From Rhodocyclaceae bacterium (GTDB taxonomy: Bacteria; Pseudomonadota; Gammaproteobacteria; Burkholderiales; Rhodocyclaceae): DNA of 34,999 bases. The DNA lies in contig JAGRFY010000039.1 of NCBI GenBank assembly GCA_020445765.1, forward strand, positions 1 to 34,999. Reading direction: 5' to 3'. Below, one piece after another: positions 24,152 through 32,048 of the stretch. The translations under genes were made by a program, and so were the position numbers. The notes beneath the pieces are model-generated. The model made no database searches and was not told where the DNA came from. It was given only the letters and a program-made list of their open reading frames with translations. How positions within the stretch are numbered: the first letter of the stretch is position 1; each line of letters opens with the position of its first letter.

Positions 24152-25471
24152 ATGCTCGGCCTGCTCAAGCGATTGTTCGGCGACACGGCACCCGCCAGCG
24201 GCGGGAAGGACACGCCCGCGCCCGAGCCGATGGCGGTGCAGCAGGCACCGGCGGCGACCCTGTGCCGCGAGGCCGTGCTCGATGCCGGCCAGACGCTGCT
24301 GGGCTACCAGTTCAATCACCTGCCGGCGACGCGCGGCCGCGCCGAACGGCGAGGACGCGCGGTCCGCCACGCCTATGCCGAAGTGCTGGTGCGCAGCCTC
24401 GCCGCCTTCGGCCTCGACCGCCGGCTCGGCCGTCGGCTCGCACTGCTCGAACTGCCCGACAGCTTCATCGACCATGCCAGCATCGACGAGCTGGCGTCCG
24501 GGCAGTTGATCCTGGTGCTGCGCAGCTTTGCCGACGCGCCCCCGGCCGCCTCCCTGGTCGAGCGTGTCGCCGCGCTCAGGCGGCGAGGGGTACGCATCGG
24601 CCTCGTCGGCGACCCGCTGGCCGCGCACCACGAGCCGCTGCTGGCCGAAGCCGACCTGCTGGCCTTCGACGGCGGCGCCGCCAGCCCGGAAGCACTGGCG
24701 CGGCGCATTCGCGGGCTGCGGGCCGCCGCGCCGGCCAGCGCCGTGCTGATTCGCGGCATTGCCGGACCCGAGGAATTCGCGCTGGCCGGCACGCTCGGCG
24801 CGAGCCTGTTCCAGGGCGGCTTCGTCACCGCCCGCGAACCGTGGGAGAAGCGCAGCCTCGGTCCCGACACCGCGCGCCTCGCCGACCTGCTGTCACGCCT
24901 GCGGCGCGACGCCGACACCCGTGAACTGGCCGACGCCCTGAAGCGCGACGGTGCACTGTCGGTGCGCCTGCTGCGCTACGTCAATTCGGCCGCGGTCGGA
25001 TTGTCCGAACCGGTGCAGACCTTCGAGCACGCGTTGCAGCTACTCGGCCGCGCCCGGCTGGAGCGCTGGCTGACGCTGCTGATGCTGTCGGCCGACGGCC
25101 GTTCGCCGAGGGCCTCGGCGGTACTGGAAGGAGCCCTGGTACGGGGCCGGATGATGGAGCTGCTGGGGCACGACGAGCCGGTCGCGACCCGCGACGGCCT
25201 GTTCATGACCGGGCTGCTGTCGCTGATCGACGTGATCCTCGAGATGCCGATGGCCGATGCTCTGGCGGCGATCGATCTGCCGGCCGACATCCGTGCGACG
25301 CTGCTCGCGGGCGAAGGCCGCGGGGCGCGGCTGCTGGCCCTGGCCGCGGCCTGCGAGCAGGCCGACGGACATGCTCTGGAACTGGTCGCCGAGGCGTCCG
25401 GCGTCACCGTCGAAGAGGCCGGCGAATGCCACGCGCTCGCACTCGCGTGGGCGCTCGACGTCGCGGACTGA
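24152..25471 (+). CDS. HDOD-domain protein with degenerate EAL domain (YuxH type)
   Basis: The 439-residue protein has an N-terminal domain (about 30-215) shaped like an EAL phosphodiesterase but degenerate. The usual YEhLxR is GYQFNHLP, so the catalytic Glu is replaced by Gln, and later parts such as LLAFDGGAAS and LIRGIAGPEEF keep only the fold. It should not cleave cyclic di-GMP but may bind it. A C-terminal HDOD domain (from about 225) has ALSVRLLRYVNSAAVGL and EHALQLLGRARLERWL. YuxH/CdgJ-type proteins regulate motility and similar outputs. It starts five bases after the moxR stop, and its TGA abuts the VWA ribosome binding site, so it is part of the moxR-VWA operon. Confidence 0.87.
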   Translation: MLGLLKRLFGDTAPASGGKDTPAPEPMAVQQAPAATLCREAVLDAGQTLLGYQFNHLPATRGRAERRGRAVRHAYAEVLVRSLAAFGLDRRLGRRLALLELPDSFIDHASIDELASGQLILVLRSFADAPPAASLVERVAALRRRGVRIGLVGDPLAAHHEPLLAEADLLAFDGGAASPEALARRIRGLRAAAPASAVLIRGIAGPEEFALAGTLGASLFQGGFVTAREPWEKRSLGPDTARLADLLSRLRRDADTRELADALKRDGALSVRLLRYVNSAAVGLSEPVQTFEHALQLLGRARLERWLTLLMLSADGRSPRASAVLEGALVRGRMMELLGHDEPVATRDGLFMTGLLSLIDVILEMPMADALAAIDLPADIRATLLAGEGRGARLLALAAACEQADGHALELVAEASGVTVEEAGECHALALAWALDVAD

Positions 25472-25486
25472 GGAGGCCTGGCTGCA

Positions 25487-26671
25487 ATGCTGATCGACTT
25501 CTTCATGCACTTGCGCGGCGCCGGCCTGCCAGTGTCCACCAAGGAATACCTGACCCTGCTGGAAGGGTTGCAGGCCCGCGTCTGCGGCCATTCGATCGAC
25601 GACTTCTACGTGTACGCACGGACCTGCCTGATCAAGGACGAGGCCCTCTACGATCGATTCGACCGGGCGTTCGGAAGCTATTTCGAAGGCGTCGCGGCGT
25701 TGCCCGGTCTCGACGCCGAGATCCCGGAAGACTGGCTGCGTGCGCTGACCCGCCGCCACCTCACGCCGGAACAGAAGGCCGCCCTCGAAAAGCTCGGCTG
25801 GGACCGGCTGATGGAGGAACTGGCGAAGCGTCTGGCCGAACAGAAGAAGCGCCACCAGGGCGGCAGCAAATGGGTCGGTACCGGCGGCACGTCGCCGTTT
25901 GGCAACAGCGGCTACCACCCGGAAGGGGTGCGCATCGGCGGCGAATCGGCCGGCAACCGGACCGCGGTCAAGGTGTGGGAGCGGCGCGAATACCGCAATC
26001 TCGACGACGGCGTCGAACTGGGCACCCGCAACATCAAGGTGGCGCTGCGCCGGCTTCGCCGCTTTGCACGTTCCGGTGCCGCCGACGAACTGGATCTCGA
26101 TGGCACCATCGCGGCGACCGCACGCAATGCCGGCTGGCTCGACCTGTTGATGCGGCCGGAACGACACAACGCCATCAAGGTGCTGATGTTCTTCGACGTG
26201 GGCGGCTCGATGGAGGATCACGTCAAGGTCTGCGAGGAGCTGTTCTCGGCGAGCCGCAGCGAATTCAAGCACCTCGAATACTTCTATTTCCACAACTGCG
26301 TCTATGACTGGGTCTGGCGCGACAGCACCCGCCGCCACACCGAACGAATCCCGACTCTCGACGTGATCCACAAGTATCCGTCTGACTACAAGCTGGTGAT
26401 GGTCGGAGACGCGACGATGAGCCCGTACGAGATCCTGCACCAGCGCGGCGCGATCGAGTACCTCAACGATGAGCCCGGCGCAGTCTGGCTACGGCGCCTG
26501 CTCGACGCCTATCCGGCCGCGGCGTGGCTCAACCCCGAGCCCGAGCGCGCCTGGGAATACCGTCACTCGATCCGGGTGATCGCCGACATATTCGGTGGAC
26601 GCATGTTTCCGCTGACCCTCGACGGCCTCGGCCGGGCGATTCGCGAACTGTCGAAGAAGGGGCGCTACTGA
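25487..26671 (+). CDS. VWA-domain protein, CoxE-like, partner of MoxR
   Basis: The 394-residue cytosolic protein begins MLIDFFMHLRGAGLPVSTKEY, a helical domain typical of CoxE-like proteins that ends around residue 110. A Gly-rich linker (GTGGTSPFGNSGYHP) follows. The VWA domain has the metal site FFDVGGSMEDHVK, where Gly replaces the first Ser of DxSxS, as is usual in this subfamily. Later come LEYFYFHNCVYDWVW and KLVMVGDATMSPYEI. It is expected to be handled by the upstream MoxR ATPase and to bind a target protein. AGGAGG (25471-25476) lies ten bases before the ATG. Confidence 0.9.
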   Translation: MLIDFFMHLRGAGLPVSTKEYLTLLEGLQARVCGHSIDDFYVYARTCLIKDEALYDRFDRAFGSYFEGVAALPGLDAEIPEDWLRALTRRHLTPEQKAALEKLGWDRLMEELAKRLAEQKKRHQGGSKWVGTGGTSPFGNSGYHPEGVRIGGESAGNRTAVKVWERREYRNLDDGVELGTRNIKVALRRLRRFARSGAADELDLDGTIAATARNAGWLDLLMRPERHNAIKVLMFFDVGGSMEDHVKVCEELFSASRSEFKHLEYFYFHNCVYDWVWRDSTRRHTERIPTLDVIHKYPSDYKLVMVGDATMSPYEILHQRGAIEYLNDEPGAVWLRRLLDAYPAAAWLNPEPERAWEYRHSIRVIADIFGGRMFPLTLDGLGRAIRELSKKGRY

Positions 26672-26697
26672 TCGGGGGCTTCCCTGGGGCCGCGGCC

Positions 26698-27216
26698 TCA
26701 GCCGGTGCCTTCCATGAACGACATCGGCTGCATGCCGAAACCGGCATCCATGTCCCGCATTCGATCCACCAGGGCGTCGAGCGCGAACTCCAGCTGACTG
26801 CGCGACTGCGGATCCATCGCACGCAAGGCCTCGAGCAGCACGCCGCGCGACGGTGACGGCGCCCGTGCCAGCAGCGCCAGCCCTTCCGGCGTCGGGTAGA
26901 GCCGAACGACGCGCTGGTCCGCACTGCCGCGCTCGCGGCGCAACAGATCCAGCGTGGCGAGCTTGTCCACCATGTTCGACGCGGTCGACTGGTGCAAGGC
27001 CATGCGCTTGGCGAGTTCGCCGACCCTCAGGCCGGGATCGTCGGCCAACTCCTGCAGCGCCCACAACTGTGCGCCGGTGATGCCGCTCTGCCGCTCGATC
27101 CACTGTGAATGGCGCTGCGCCGCACGGATCAGCACGCGAAAGCGAATCAGCAAGGACAAGGGATCCGGCCCGTCGCCGGGTTCGATCGCCGGCTGCGAAC
27201 TGCTGTATACGGTCAT
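26698..27216 (-). CDS. MarR-family transcriptional regulator
   Basis: The 172-residue protein has a winged-helix domain with a dimerising N-terminal helix (PLSLLIRFRVLIRAAQRHSQ), recognition region GELAKRMALHQSTASNMVD and wing LLRRERGSADQRVVRL. These are all typical of MarR. It usually binds palindromes in divergent promoters and is released by small phenolic or oxidising ligands. Here it is divergent from the ClC antiporter gene over 225 bases that hold an inverted repeat, so that gene is the likely target (inference). Its C-terminal region is Asp/Met-rich (DRMRDMDAGFGMQPMSF). It ends convergently with the VWA gene, 26 bases apart. Confidence 0.88.
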   Translation of the reverse strand: MTVYSSSQPAIEPGDGPDPLSLLIRFRVLIRAAQRHSQWIERQSGITGAQLWALQELADDPGLRVGELAKRMALHQSTASNMVDKLATLDLLRRERGSADQRVVRLYPTPEGLALLARAPSPSRGVLLEALRAMDPQSRSQLEFALDALVDRMRDMDAGFGMQPMSFMEGTG

Positions 27217-27361
27217 CGCTGCTGCCCTCGGAACAAAGGACCTGGAGCCGGTCCCCAGCTGCCGACAGCCGCCCCCCTCCGGGCCGGATGCCGTCGTGCG
27301 ACCGCTATTCTACGTCGCCGCATCGACGCTCGGAATCGATTCGCATCGGCAAGGCGCAGTG

Positions 27362-27404
27362 ATTCACGGTTTTTCTGAATACCATTTGTTACCATGCCGT
27401 GAAT
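27362..27404. promoter_or_regulatory. Candidate operator between marR-type regulator and clc
   Basis: ATTCACGG (27362-27369) and CCGTGAAT (27397-27404) form an 8-bp inverted repeat with 27 bases between. Inside are two direct TACCAT copies ten bases apart (27380-27385 and 27390-27395). The whole lies 38 bases before the ClC start in an AT-rich patch. Arms and spacing suit a regulator site, but a MarR site is usually shorter, so this may instead bind another factor. Confidence 0.35.
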
Positions 27405-27441
27405 AAGCACAACGCAGCCCAACAGAGACCCCGGCACACGG

Positions 27442-29577
27442 ATGCCCCGCGACGACTCCTCCGAGACCGGCAAGACATCCCGTACGAGTAACTTTCGTCG
27501 GCTCCGGCGCGGTGGCCATCGCTTCGCGATGCCTTGGCTTTCGTTGCGCCGCTGGCGTCGGCGCGCGGCCCTGGTCGGCGCCGCGATGCTGGCCGGTCTG
27601 GTGGCGATCATCTTTGCGATCACCGCCGAACTGGCGATCAGCGGCCACGAGCGGCTGATGCAAATCTCTCCCTGGCTGACGCTGGTCATCGCGCCAGCCG
27701 GCTTCGCGGCAACCGCCTACCTCGCGCGCAAGTACTTTGCCGGCACCCAGGGCAGCGGCATACCCCAGACCATCGCGGCATCGATCACCGATGACGACAA
27801 GCTGCGACGTGCTTTGCTGTCTCCGCGCATCCTGGTCGGCAAGATCCTGCTGACCCTCGGCGGCCTGCTGTCGGGCGCGACGATCGGTCGCGAGGGTCCC
27901 TCGGTACAGGTCGGCGCCTCGGTCCTCAACACGTTGTCCGGGAAGAAGCGGGGCCGGATCGCGCCGACCCGGGATCTGATCATCGCCGGCGGCGCGGCCG
28001 GCGTTGCCGCGGCCTTCAATACGCCGCTGGGCGGGATCATGTTCGCCATCGAGGAACTGTCGCGAAACCGGCCGTTCATGGCCAACAGCATGACGCTGAT
28101 CGCGGTCATCTTCTCCGGTCTGATGTCGCTCGCGACCCTCGGCACCTATACCTATTTCGGTACCACGCATGCCACCATGAGCTGGCCTTACGCGATGTGG
28201 CCGGTAATCGCCTGTGGTGCCGGCGGCGGCATCCTCGGCGGCTTGTTCACGCGATTGCTGATCAAGACCACGCGCAACCTGCCGGGTCGGCTCGGCGCCT
28301 TCGCACGTGCCTTCCCGGTGCGCTTCGCGGCACTGTGCGGCCTCGGCACCGCGCTGATCGGCCTCGCCACCGGCGGCCTCAGCTACGGCACCGGCTATGC
28401 CGAGATCAAGGGCGCGCTCGAGGGCACCGAGCAGTTGCCGCTCTATTACGCGCTGGCGAAGGCCGGCGCGATCCTGCTCGCCTTCGTCAGCGGCATTCCC
28501 GGCGGCCTGTTCGCACCGGCGCTGGCGGTCGGTGCCGGGCTCGGTGCCGACGCCGCGCCGTTCTTTGCCGAAGCCCAGAGTTCGGCGGTGCTGGCCCTCG
28601 GCATGGTGGCCTTCCTCGCCGGCGTCACCCAGTCGCCGATTACGGCCTTCGTCATCGTCATGGAAATGACCGCGAACCACAGCCTGCTGCTGCCGCTGAT
28701 GTGCGCATCCGTGATCTCCAATGCGTTCTCGCGCAGCCTGGCGCCGACGCCGCTCTACGACGCGATGGCATTCACCATCCTGCGCCGCCACAATGCGGCC
28801 AAGCGCGGCCAGCTGAACATGGCGGCGCAACGTCGGCAGAAGGAGGAACGGGCAGCCGCCGAGCAGGCTGTGGCCGAACCGGAATTCGCCGCACGACACT
28901 CGACCGGCCCCGCCATGCTGAAGCAGCCGGTGGCCGCGACATCGCCTCCGGCGGTGCTCGAGCAGCCTGCCATCCTGCGCCCACTGCGCAGCGATGGTGG
29001 CTTCGCCTCGCCGCCGCAGCCCGTGGCGGCCCCCGCCGGGCCGCGGCCGAAGCGCGGCCTGCCCCCGATCGCGGCAATTTTCAAGCGCCGCGACCGCATC
29101 GTGCCGGCCCTGAACCGTGCGCCGCGCCCCGTCGAGAATGGCGAAGCCGCGATCGAGCCGGTCGAGGCCGAGGGCGACGACCTGAACCCGCCGTCGGCGG
29201 CGGACGCGGCCGAGGCCGTCGCAGACGTCACCGGCTCTGCCCCGGCCGCCTCGCAGGCGCTCCATGCCGAGACCACCGTGGCGCATGCGGCCGCCACCCT
29301 CGACCAGGGCGACGACATGCTCGCCAGCGACGAGATCGACGGCGAAGCGGTCGCCGCGGCGACGGGCGCAGCGTCCGAAGCCGAACCCGCGGCCGACACT
29401 GCCGCAGCGACCGATCTTGCTCGGAACGACGGTACGGCTCCGATCGACGACGGCGAACCTGCAGCGGCGGATACCGCCGACGACGAGGAGGCAACCGACG
29501 AAGCGCCGGCAAAGGGACGCGAGGGGCGACGCTGGTTCGGCCTCTTCGGCAGGCGTCGCCGGGTAGGCAACGCCTGA
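27442..29577 (+). CDS. ClC-type chloride/proton antiporter with long disordered C-terminal tail
   Basis: The membrane core (about residues 40-445) has the ClC selectivity segments GSGIP (104-108), GREGPS with gating E151, and GGLFAPA (354-360). It also has F192-N-T-P-L, E205 (the internal proton glutamate, E203 in E. coli ClcA) and Y439 near LAPTPLYD. The presence of both glutamates indicates a Cl-/H+ exchanger rather than a channel. Where many ClC proteins have CBS domains, this one has about 240 residues of Ala/Pro/Glu/Asp-rich sequence, ending with a basic, aromatic GRRWFGLFGRRRRVGNA. The tail is in frame and uninterrupted. The 711-residue product starts at 27442 with no strong ribosome binding site. 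It could serve acid or osmotic stress. Confidence 0.9.
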   Translation: MPRDDSSETGKTSRTSNFRRLRRGGHRFAMPWLSLRRWRRRAALVGAAMLAGLVAIIFAITAELAISGHERLMQISPWLTLVIAPAGFAATAYLARKYFAGTQGSGIPQTIAASITDDDKLRRALLSPRILVGKILLTLGGLLSGATIGREGPSVQVGASVLNTLSGKKRGRIAPTRDLIIAGGAAGVAAAFNTPLGGIMFAIEELSRNRPFMANSMTLIAVIFSGLMSLATLGTYTYFGTTHATMSWPYAMWPVIACGAGGGILGGLFTRLLIKTTRNLPGRLGAFARAFPVRFAALCGLGTALIGLATGGLSYGTGYAEIKGALEGTEQLPLYYALAKAGAILLAFVSGIPGGLFAPALAVGAGLGADAAPFFAEAQSSAVLALGMVAFLAGVTQSPITAFVIVMEMTANHSLLLPLMCASVISNAFSRSLAPTPLYDAMAFTILRRHNAAKRGQLNMAAQRRQKEERAAAEQAVAEPEFAARHSTGPAMLKQPVAATSPPAVLEQPAILRPLRSDGGFASPPQPVAAPAGPRPKRGLPPIAAIFKRRDRIVPALNRAPRPVENGEAAIEPVEAEGDDLNPPSAADAAEAVADVTGSAPAASQALHAETTVAHAAATLDQGDDMLASDEIDGEAVAAATGAASEAEPAADTAAATDLARNDGTAPIDDGEPAAADTADDEEATDEAPAKGREGRRWFGLFGRRRRVGNA

Positions 29578-29655
29578 GCGCGTGGCGGAACTCCGGCCAG
29601 CCGTGGCCGTCCATCAGAGCATCCCGATCGACCCGGTTACATCCGAGACGCCGAC

Positions 29656-30534
29656 ATGAACCCGTCCCTGCAGATAGACAGCTTCTACGACGAAGCCACC
29701 GGCACGGTCAGCTACATCGCCCTCGATCGGGCCGACGGTGCCTGTGCGATCGTCGATCCGGTGCTGGATTTCGATCATCGCTCAGGGCGCACCGCGACCA
29801 TCGGCGCGGGTCGACTGATCGACCGCGTCGAAGCGTTGGGCGCCCGCGTCGAGTGGATCCTGGAGACCCACGCCCATGCCGATCACCTGTCGGCCGCCCC
29901 CTACCTGCGCCGCCGCCTCGGTGGCCGCATTGCCATCGGCGCACGCATCGTCGCCGTCCAGCAGACCTTCGCCGAGCTGTTCAATGCCGGCAGCGGGTTC
30001 ACCACCGACGGCAGTCAGTTCGACCACCTGTTCGCCGACGGCGAGGCCTTTCGCATCGGTACGCTGCCGTGCCGGGCAATGCATACCCCGGGACACACGC
30101 CGGCCTGCATGAGCTACGTCGTCCACCATGACGATACGGCCTCGGCCTTCGTCGGCGACACGCTGTTCATGCCCGATTACGGCACCGCGCGCTGCGACTT
30201 TCCCGGCGGTGACGCCCGCACGCTGTACCGATCGATCCGCCGGCTGTTGGCATTGGCTCCCGAGACACGGCTCTACCTGTGCCACGACTACCCGCCCGAA
30301 GGCCGCGCCGCGGCATGGACGACGACCGTCGCGGCGCAGCGCCGAGACAACGTCCACGTCCATGACGGCGTCGCCGAGGAGGACTTCGTTGCGATGAGAA
30401 CCGCCCGCGACGCGACCCTCGACATGCCGACCCTGATGCTGCCTTCGGTGCAGGTGAACATGCGGGCCGGGGAACTGCCGCCGGCAGAGGACAACGGCAC
30501 CCACTACCTCAAGATTCCGCTGAATCGCCTGTGA
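29656..30534 (+). CDS. Metallo-beta-lactamase-fold persulfide dioxygenase-like hydrolase (Blh/ETHE1 type)
   Basis: The 292-residue protein has the metal-binding residues H72, H74, D76, H77 (THAHADHLS), H147 (TPGHTPACMSYV), D168 (GDTLFMPDYG) and H210 (LCHDYPPEG). The mononuclear-iron persulfide dioxygenase signature GTARCDFPGGD (176-186) is also present. These enzymes oxidise glutathione persulfide to sulfite. The N-terminal YDEATGTVSYIALD and ILETHAHADH pattern is close to Blh from the sulfide-responsive bigR operon of Agrobacterium and Xylella, from memory. No rhodanese or BigR regulator is adjacent. It lies 19 bases before a TSUP exporter gene, the usual partner. Confidence 0.85.
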   Translation: MNPSLQIDSFYDEATGTVSYIALDRADGACAIVDPVLDFDHRSGRTATIGAGRLIDRVEALGARVEWILETHAHADHLSAAPYLRRRLGGRIAIGARIVAVQQTFAELFNAGSGFTTDGSQFDHLFADGEAFRIGTLPCRAMHTPGHTPACMSYVVHHDDTASAFVGDTLFMPDYGTARCDFPGGDARTLYRSIRRLLALAPETRLYLCHDYPPEGRAAAWTTTVAAQRRDNVHVHDGVAEEDFVAMRTARDATLDMPTLMLPSVQVNMRAGELPPAEDNGTHYLKIPLNRL

Positions 30535-30553
30535 CCAGAAGAACCCGGGACCG

Positions 30554-31384
30554 ATGTCGCCCGATCCTGCCCTGATTGCCGCCCTGCTGGGTGGCGTGGT
30601 CGGTCTCGTGCTCGCACTCTCCGGCGCCGGCGGCGGCATCATCGCGGTGCCGCTGCTGGTCTTCGGCCTGCACCTGCCGATGATCGAGGCTGCGCCGGTG
30701 GGCCTGATCGCGGTCGGGCTGGCGGCCATGCTCGGCGCCGGCCTCGGGCTCAGGGACGGCATCGTCCGCTATCGGGCCGCCACCCTGATCGGCAGCATCG
30801 GCATGCTGGCGGCGCCGATCGGCGTCTGGCTGGCCGAACACATACCCAACTCACCATTGCTGATCGCCTTCGCCGCAGTGCTCGTCGTCACCGGCCTTCG
30901 CAGTTGGCGCCGTGCCCGGCAACCGGCAGGCGAGTCGGCAAGGGTACACCGGCCGCTACCGTGCCATGTCGATCCGACCGCGGGGCGCCTGCACTGGACC
31001 GCGCCGTGCGCGCGGGCGCTGGCCGCCGTCGGCCTGCTCTCCGGCACCCTCAGCGGGCTGCTCGGCGTCGGCGGCGGTTTCGTCATCGTGCCGGCGCTGC
31101 AGCGCCATACCGACCTCGACAGCCGCAGCATCCTGGCGACCTCGCTGGCCGTGATCGCGCTGGTGTCGATCGGCGGCATCGTCGCCGCAGGCCTGCATGG
31201 ACGCATCGACTGGCCGACCGCACTGCCGTTCGCCGGCGGCGCCGCGCTGGCCTTGCTGGCCGGCCGTCTGGTCGCCGGGCGGCTCCAGGGCCACCGCCTC
31301 GACCAGGCCTTTGCACTGGTGTGCTTCGGTGTGGCACTGCTGATGCTCGGACGCGGCAGCGGGCTGATCGACTATGCCGGATGA
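30554..31384 (+). CDS. TSUP (TauE/SafE, DUF81) family membrane permease
   Basis: The 276-residue integral membrane protein has two halves with the TSUP/DUF81 repeat. The first shows GGVVGLVLALSGAGGGIIAVPLL and GLIAVGLAAMLGAG; the second LLSGTLSGLLGVGGGFVIVP and SLAVIALVSIGG. About eight hydrophobic segments are evident. Family members export sulfite, sulfoacetate or related sulfur anions. Next to the persulfide dioxygenase it probably expels the sulfite formed (inference). The ATG at 30554 has GGGA a few bases upstream. The following 174 bases to the small lipoprotein hold no gene and are less GC-rich than the surroundings. Confidence 0.88.
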   Translation: MSPDPALIAALLGGVVGLVLALSGAGGGIIAVPLLVFGLHLPMIEAAPVGLIAVGLAAMLGAGLGLRDGIVRYRAATLIGSIGMLAAPIGVWLAEHIPNSPLLIAFAAVLVVTGLRSWRRARQPAGESARVHRPLPCHVDPTAGRLHWTAPCARALAAVGLLSGTLSGLLGVGGGFVIVPALQRHTDLDSRSILATSLAVIALVSIGGIVAAGLHGRIDWPTALPFAGGAALALLAGRLVAGRLQGHRLDQAFALVCFGVALLMLGRGSGLIDYAG

Positions 31385-31558
31385 ACGCTCCGGGCCAGTC
31401 ACCCGGCACAAACATTCCACTCGATCTTTCTCAAATGATGCTCTTTGATTAGAAGCGAGGGTCCCAGGCAGGGATCTTCGCCGATACGAGCGCTACCCAT
31501 TCGTCGAATTCGGTTCGCTCGGCGTTGTGTCGAAACAAGAACGAACAAGGGGACCAAC

Positions 31559-31951
31559 ATGAGCGTCGGACATGTTGCAACGGCAAGCATTGCTGCACTG
31601 CTGGTGGCGGCCTGTGGGACGACCGAGAAATCGCTTCAGGAAACGGGCCAGCGACCCCTGAACGCTGCCCAGCTTGCAGACATGTTCGCTACGGGGGCCT
31701 TCGATTTCAGGGGCTCGGAGGGCAACATGTCCACAGTTCACTTCCATGCGGATCACACCGTCGAAGTCGGTTGGCAGGGCGGTGGCGACAGCGGCACCTG
31801 GCGCACCACGGACGATGCGGTGTGCACGATCTACAAGGAGATTCGCGGGGGTAAGGAGGGATGTGCGCGGGTCTATCGCACGGGCCCGGATGAATACACG
31901 GCGTTTCGCATGGATGGCAGCCTGCGTGGCACCTTCAAGCCTGCGAAGTGA
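31559..31951 (+). CDS. Small lipoprotein of unknown function
   Basis: The 130-residue protein has a lipoprotein signal, ATASIAALLVAAC, with lipobox VAAC at the cysteine. The mature part has NAAQLADMFATGAFDFRG, then a short beta-rich domain HFHADHTVEVGWQGGG followed by DSGTWRTTDDAVCTIYKEIRG and a second Cys before ARVYRTGPDEYTAFRMDG. The pattern of a TW segment and a single disulfide pair recalls periplasmic DUF995-like lipoproteins, but I am not sure. The ATG at 31559 is preceded by AGGGGA. Codon use and the flanking bases are visibly less GC-rich than in the neighbours, which suggests a recent arrival. It ends with the palindromic terminator. Confidence 0.8.
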   Translation: MSVGHVATASIAALLVAACGTTEKSLQETGQRPLNAAQLADMFATGAFDFRGSEGNMSTVHFHADHTVEVGWQGGGDSGTWRTTDDAVCTIYKEIRGGKEGCARVYRTGPDEYTAFRMDGSLRGTFKPAK

Positions 31952-31964
31952 ATTTCGAACCATC

Positions 31965-32002
31965 GCAAGCATCGGGGAGTCCGCGGACTCCCCGATGCTT
32001 GC
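31965..32002. terminator. Perfect 38-base palindrome, bidirectional terminator candidate
   Basis: The left half GCAAGCATCGGGGAGTCCG is exactly complementary to the right half, giving a 19-bp inverted repeat with no spacer. It lies 13 bases after the lipoprotein stop and 46 bases beyond the htpG stop on the other strand, between two convergent genes. No T-run follows on either side, so termination would be by the hairpin alone or by another factor. Confidence 0.65.
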
Positions 32003-32048
32003 TCAGGACCGATGATCACTCATCGAGGAAAGGTCGGGCCAGCGATGT

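Noticed and set aside
26672-26700. GGCCGCGGCC palindrome near the convergent ends of the VWA and MarR genes as a terminator
   Set aside because: The stem is short, lies mainly at the MarR stop region, and is expected by chance at this GC content.
27364-29286. Minus-strand open frame of 640 codons opposite the ClC gene
   Set aside because: Low complexity, no domain, and wholly antisense to conserved ClC motifs.
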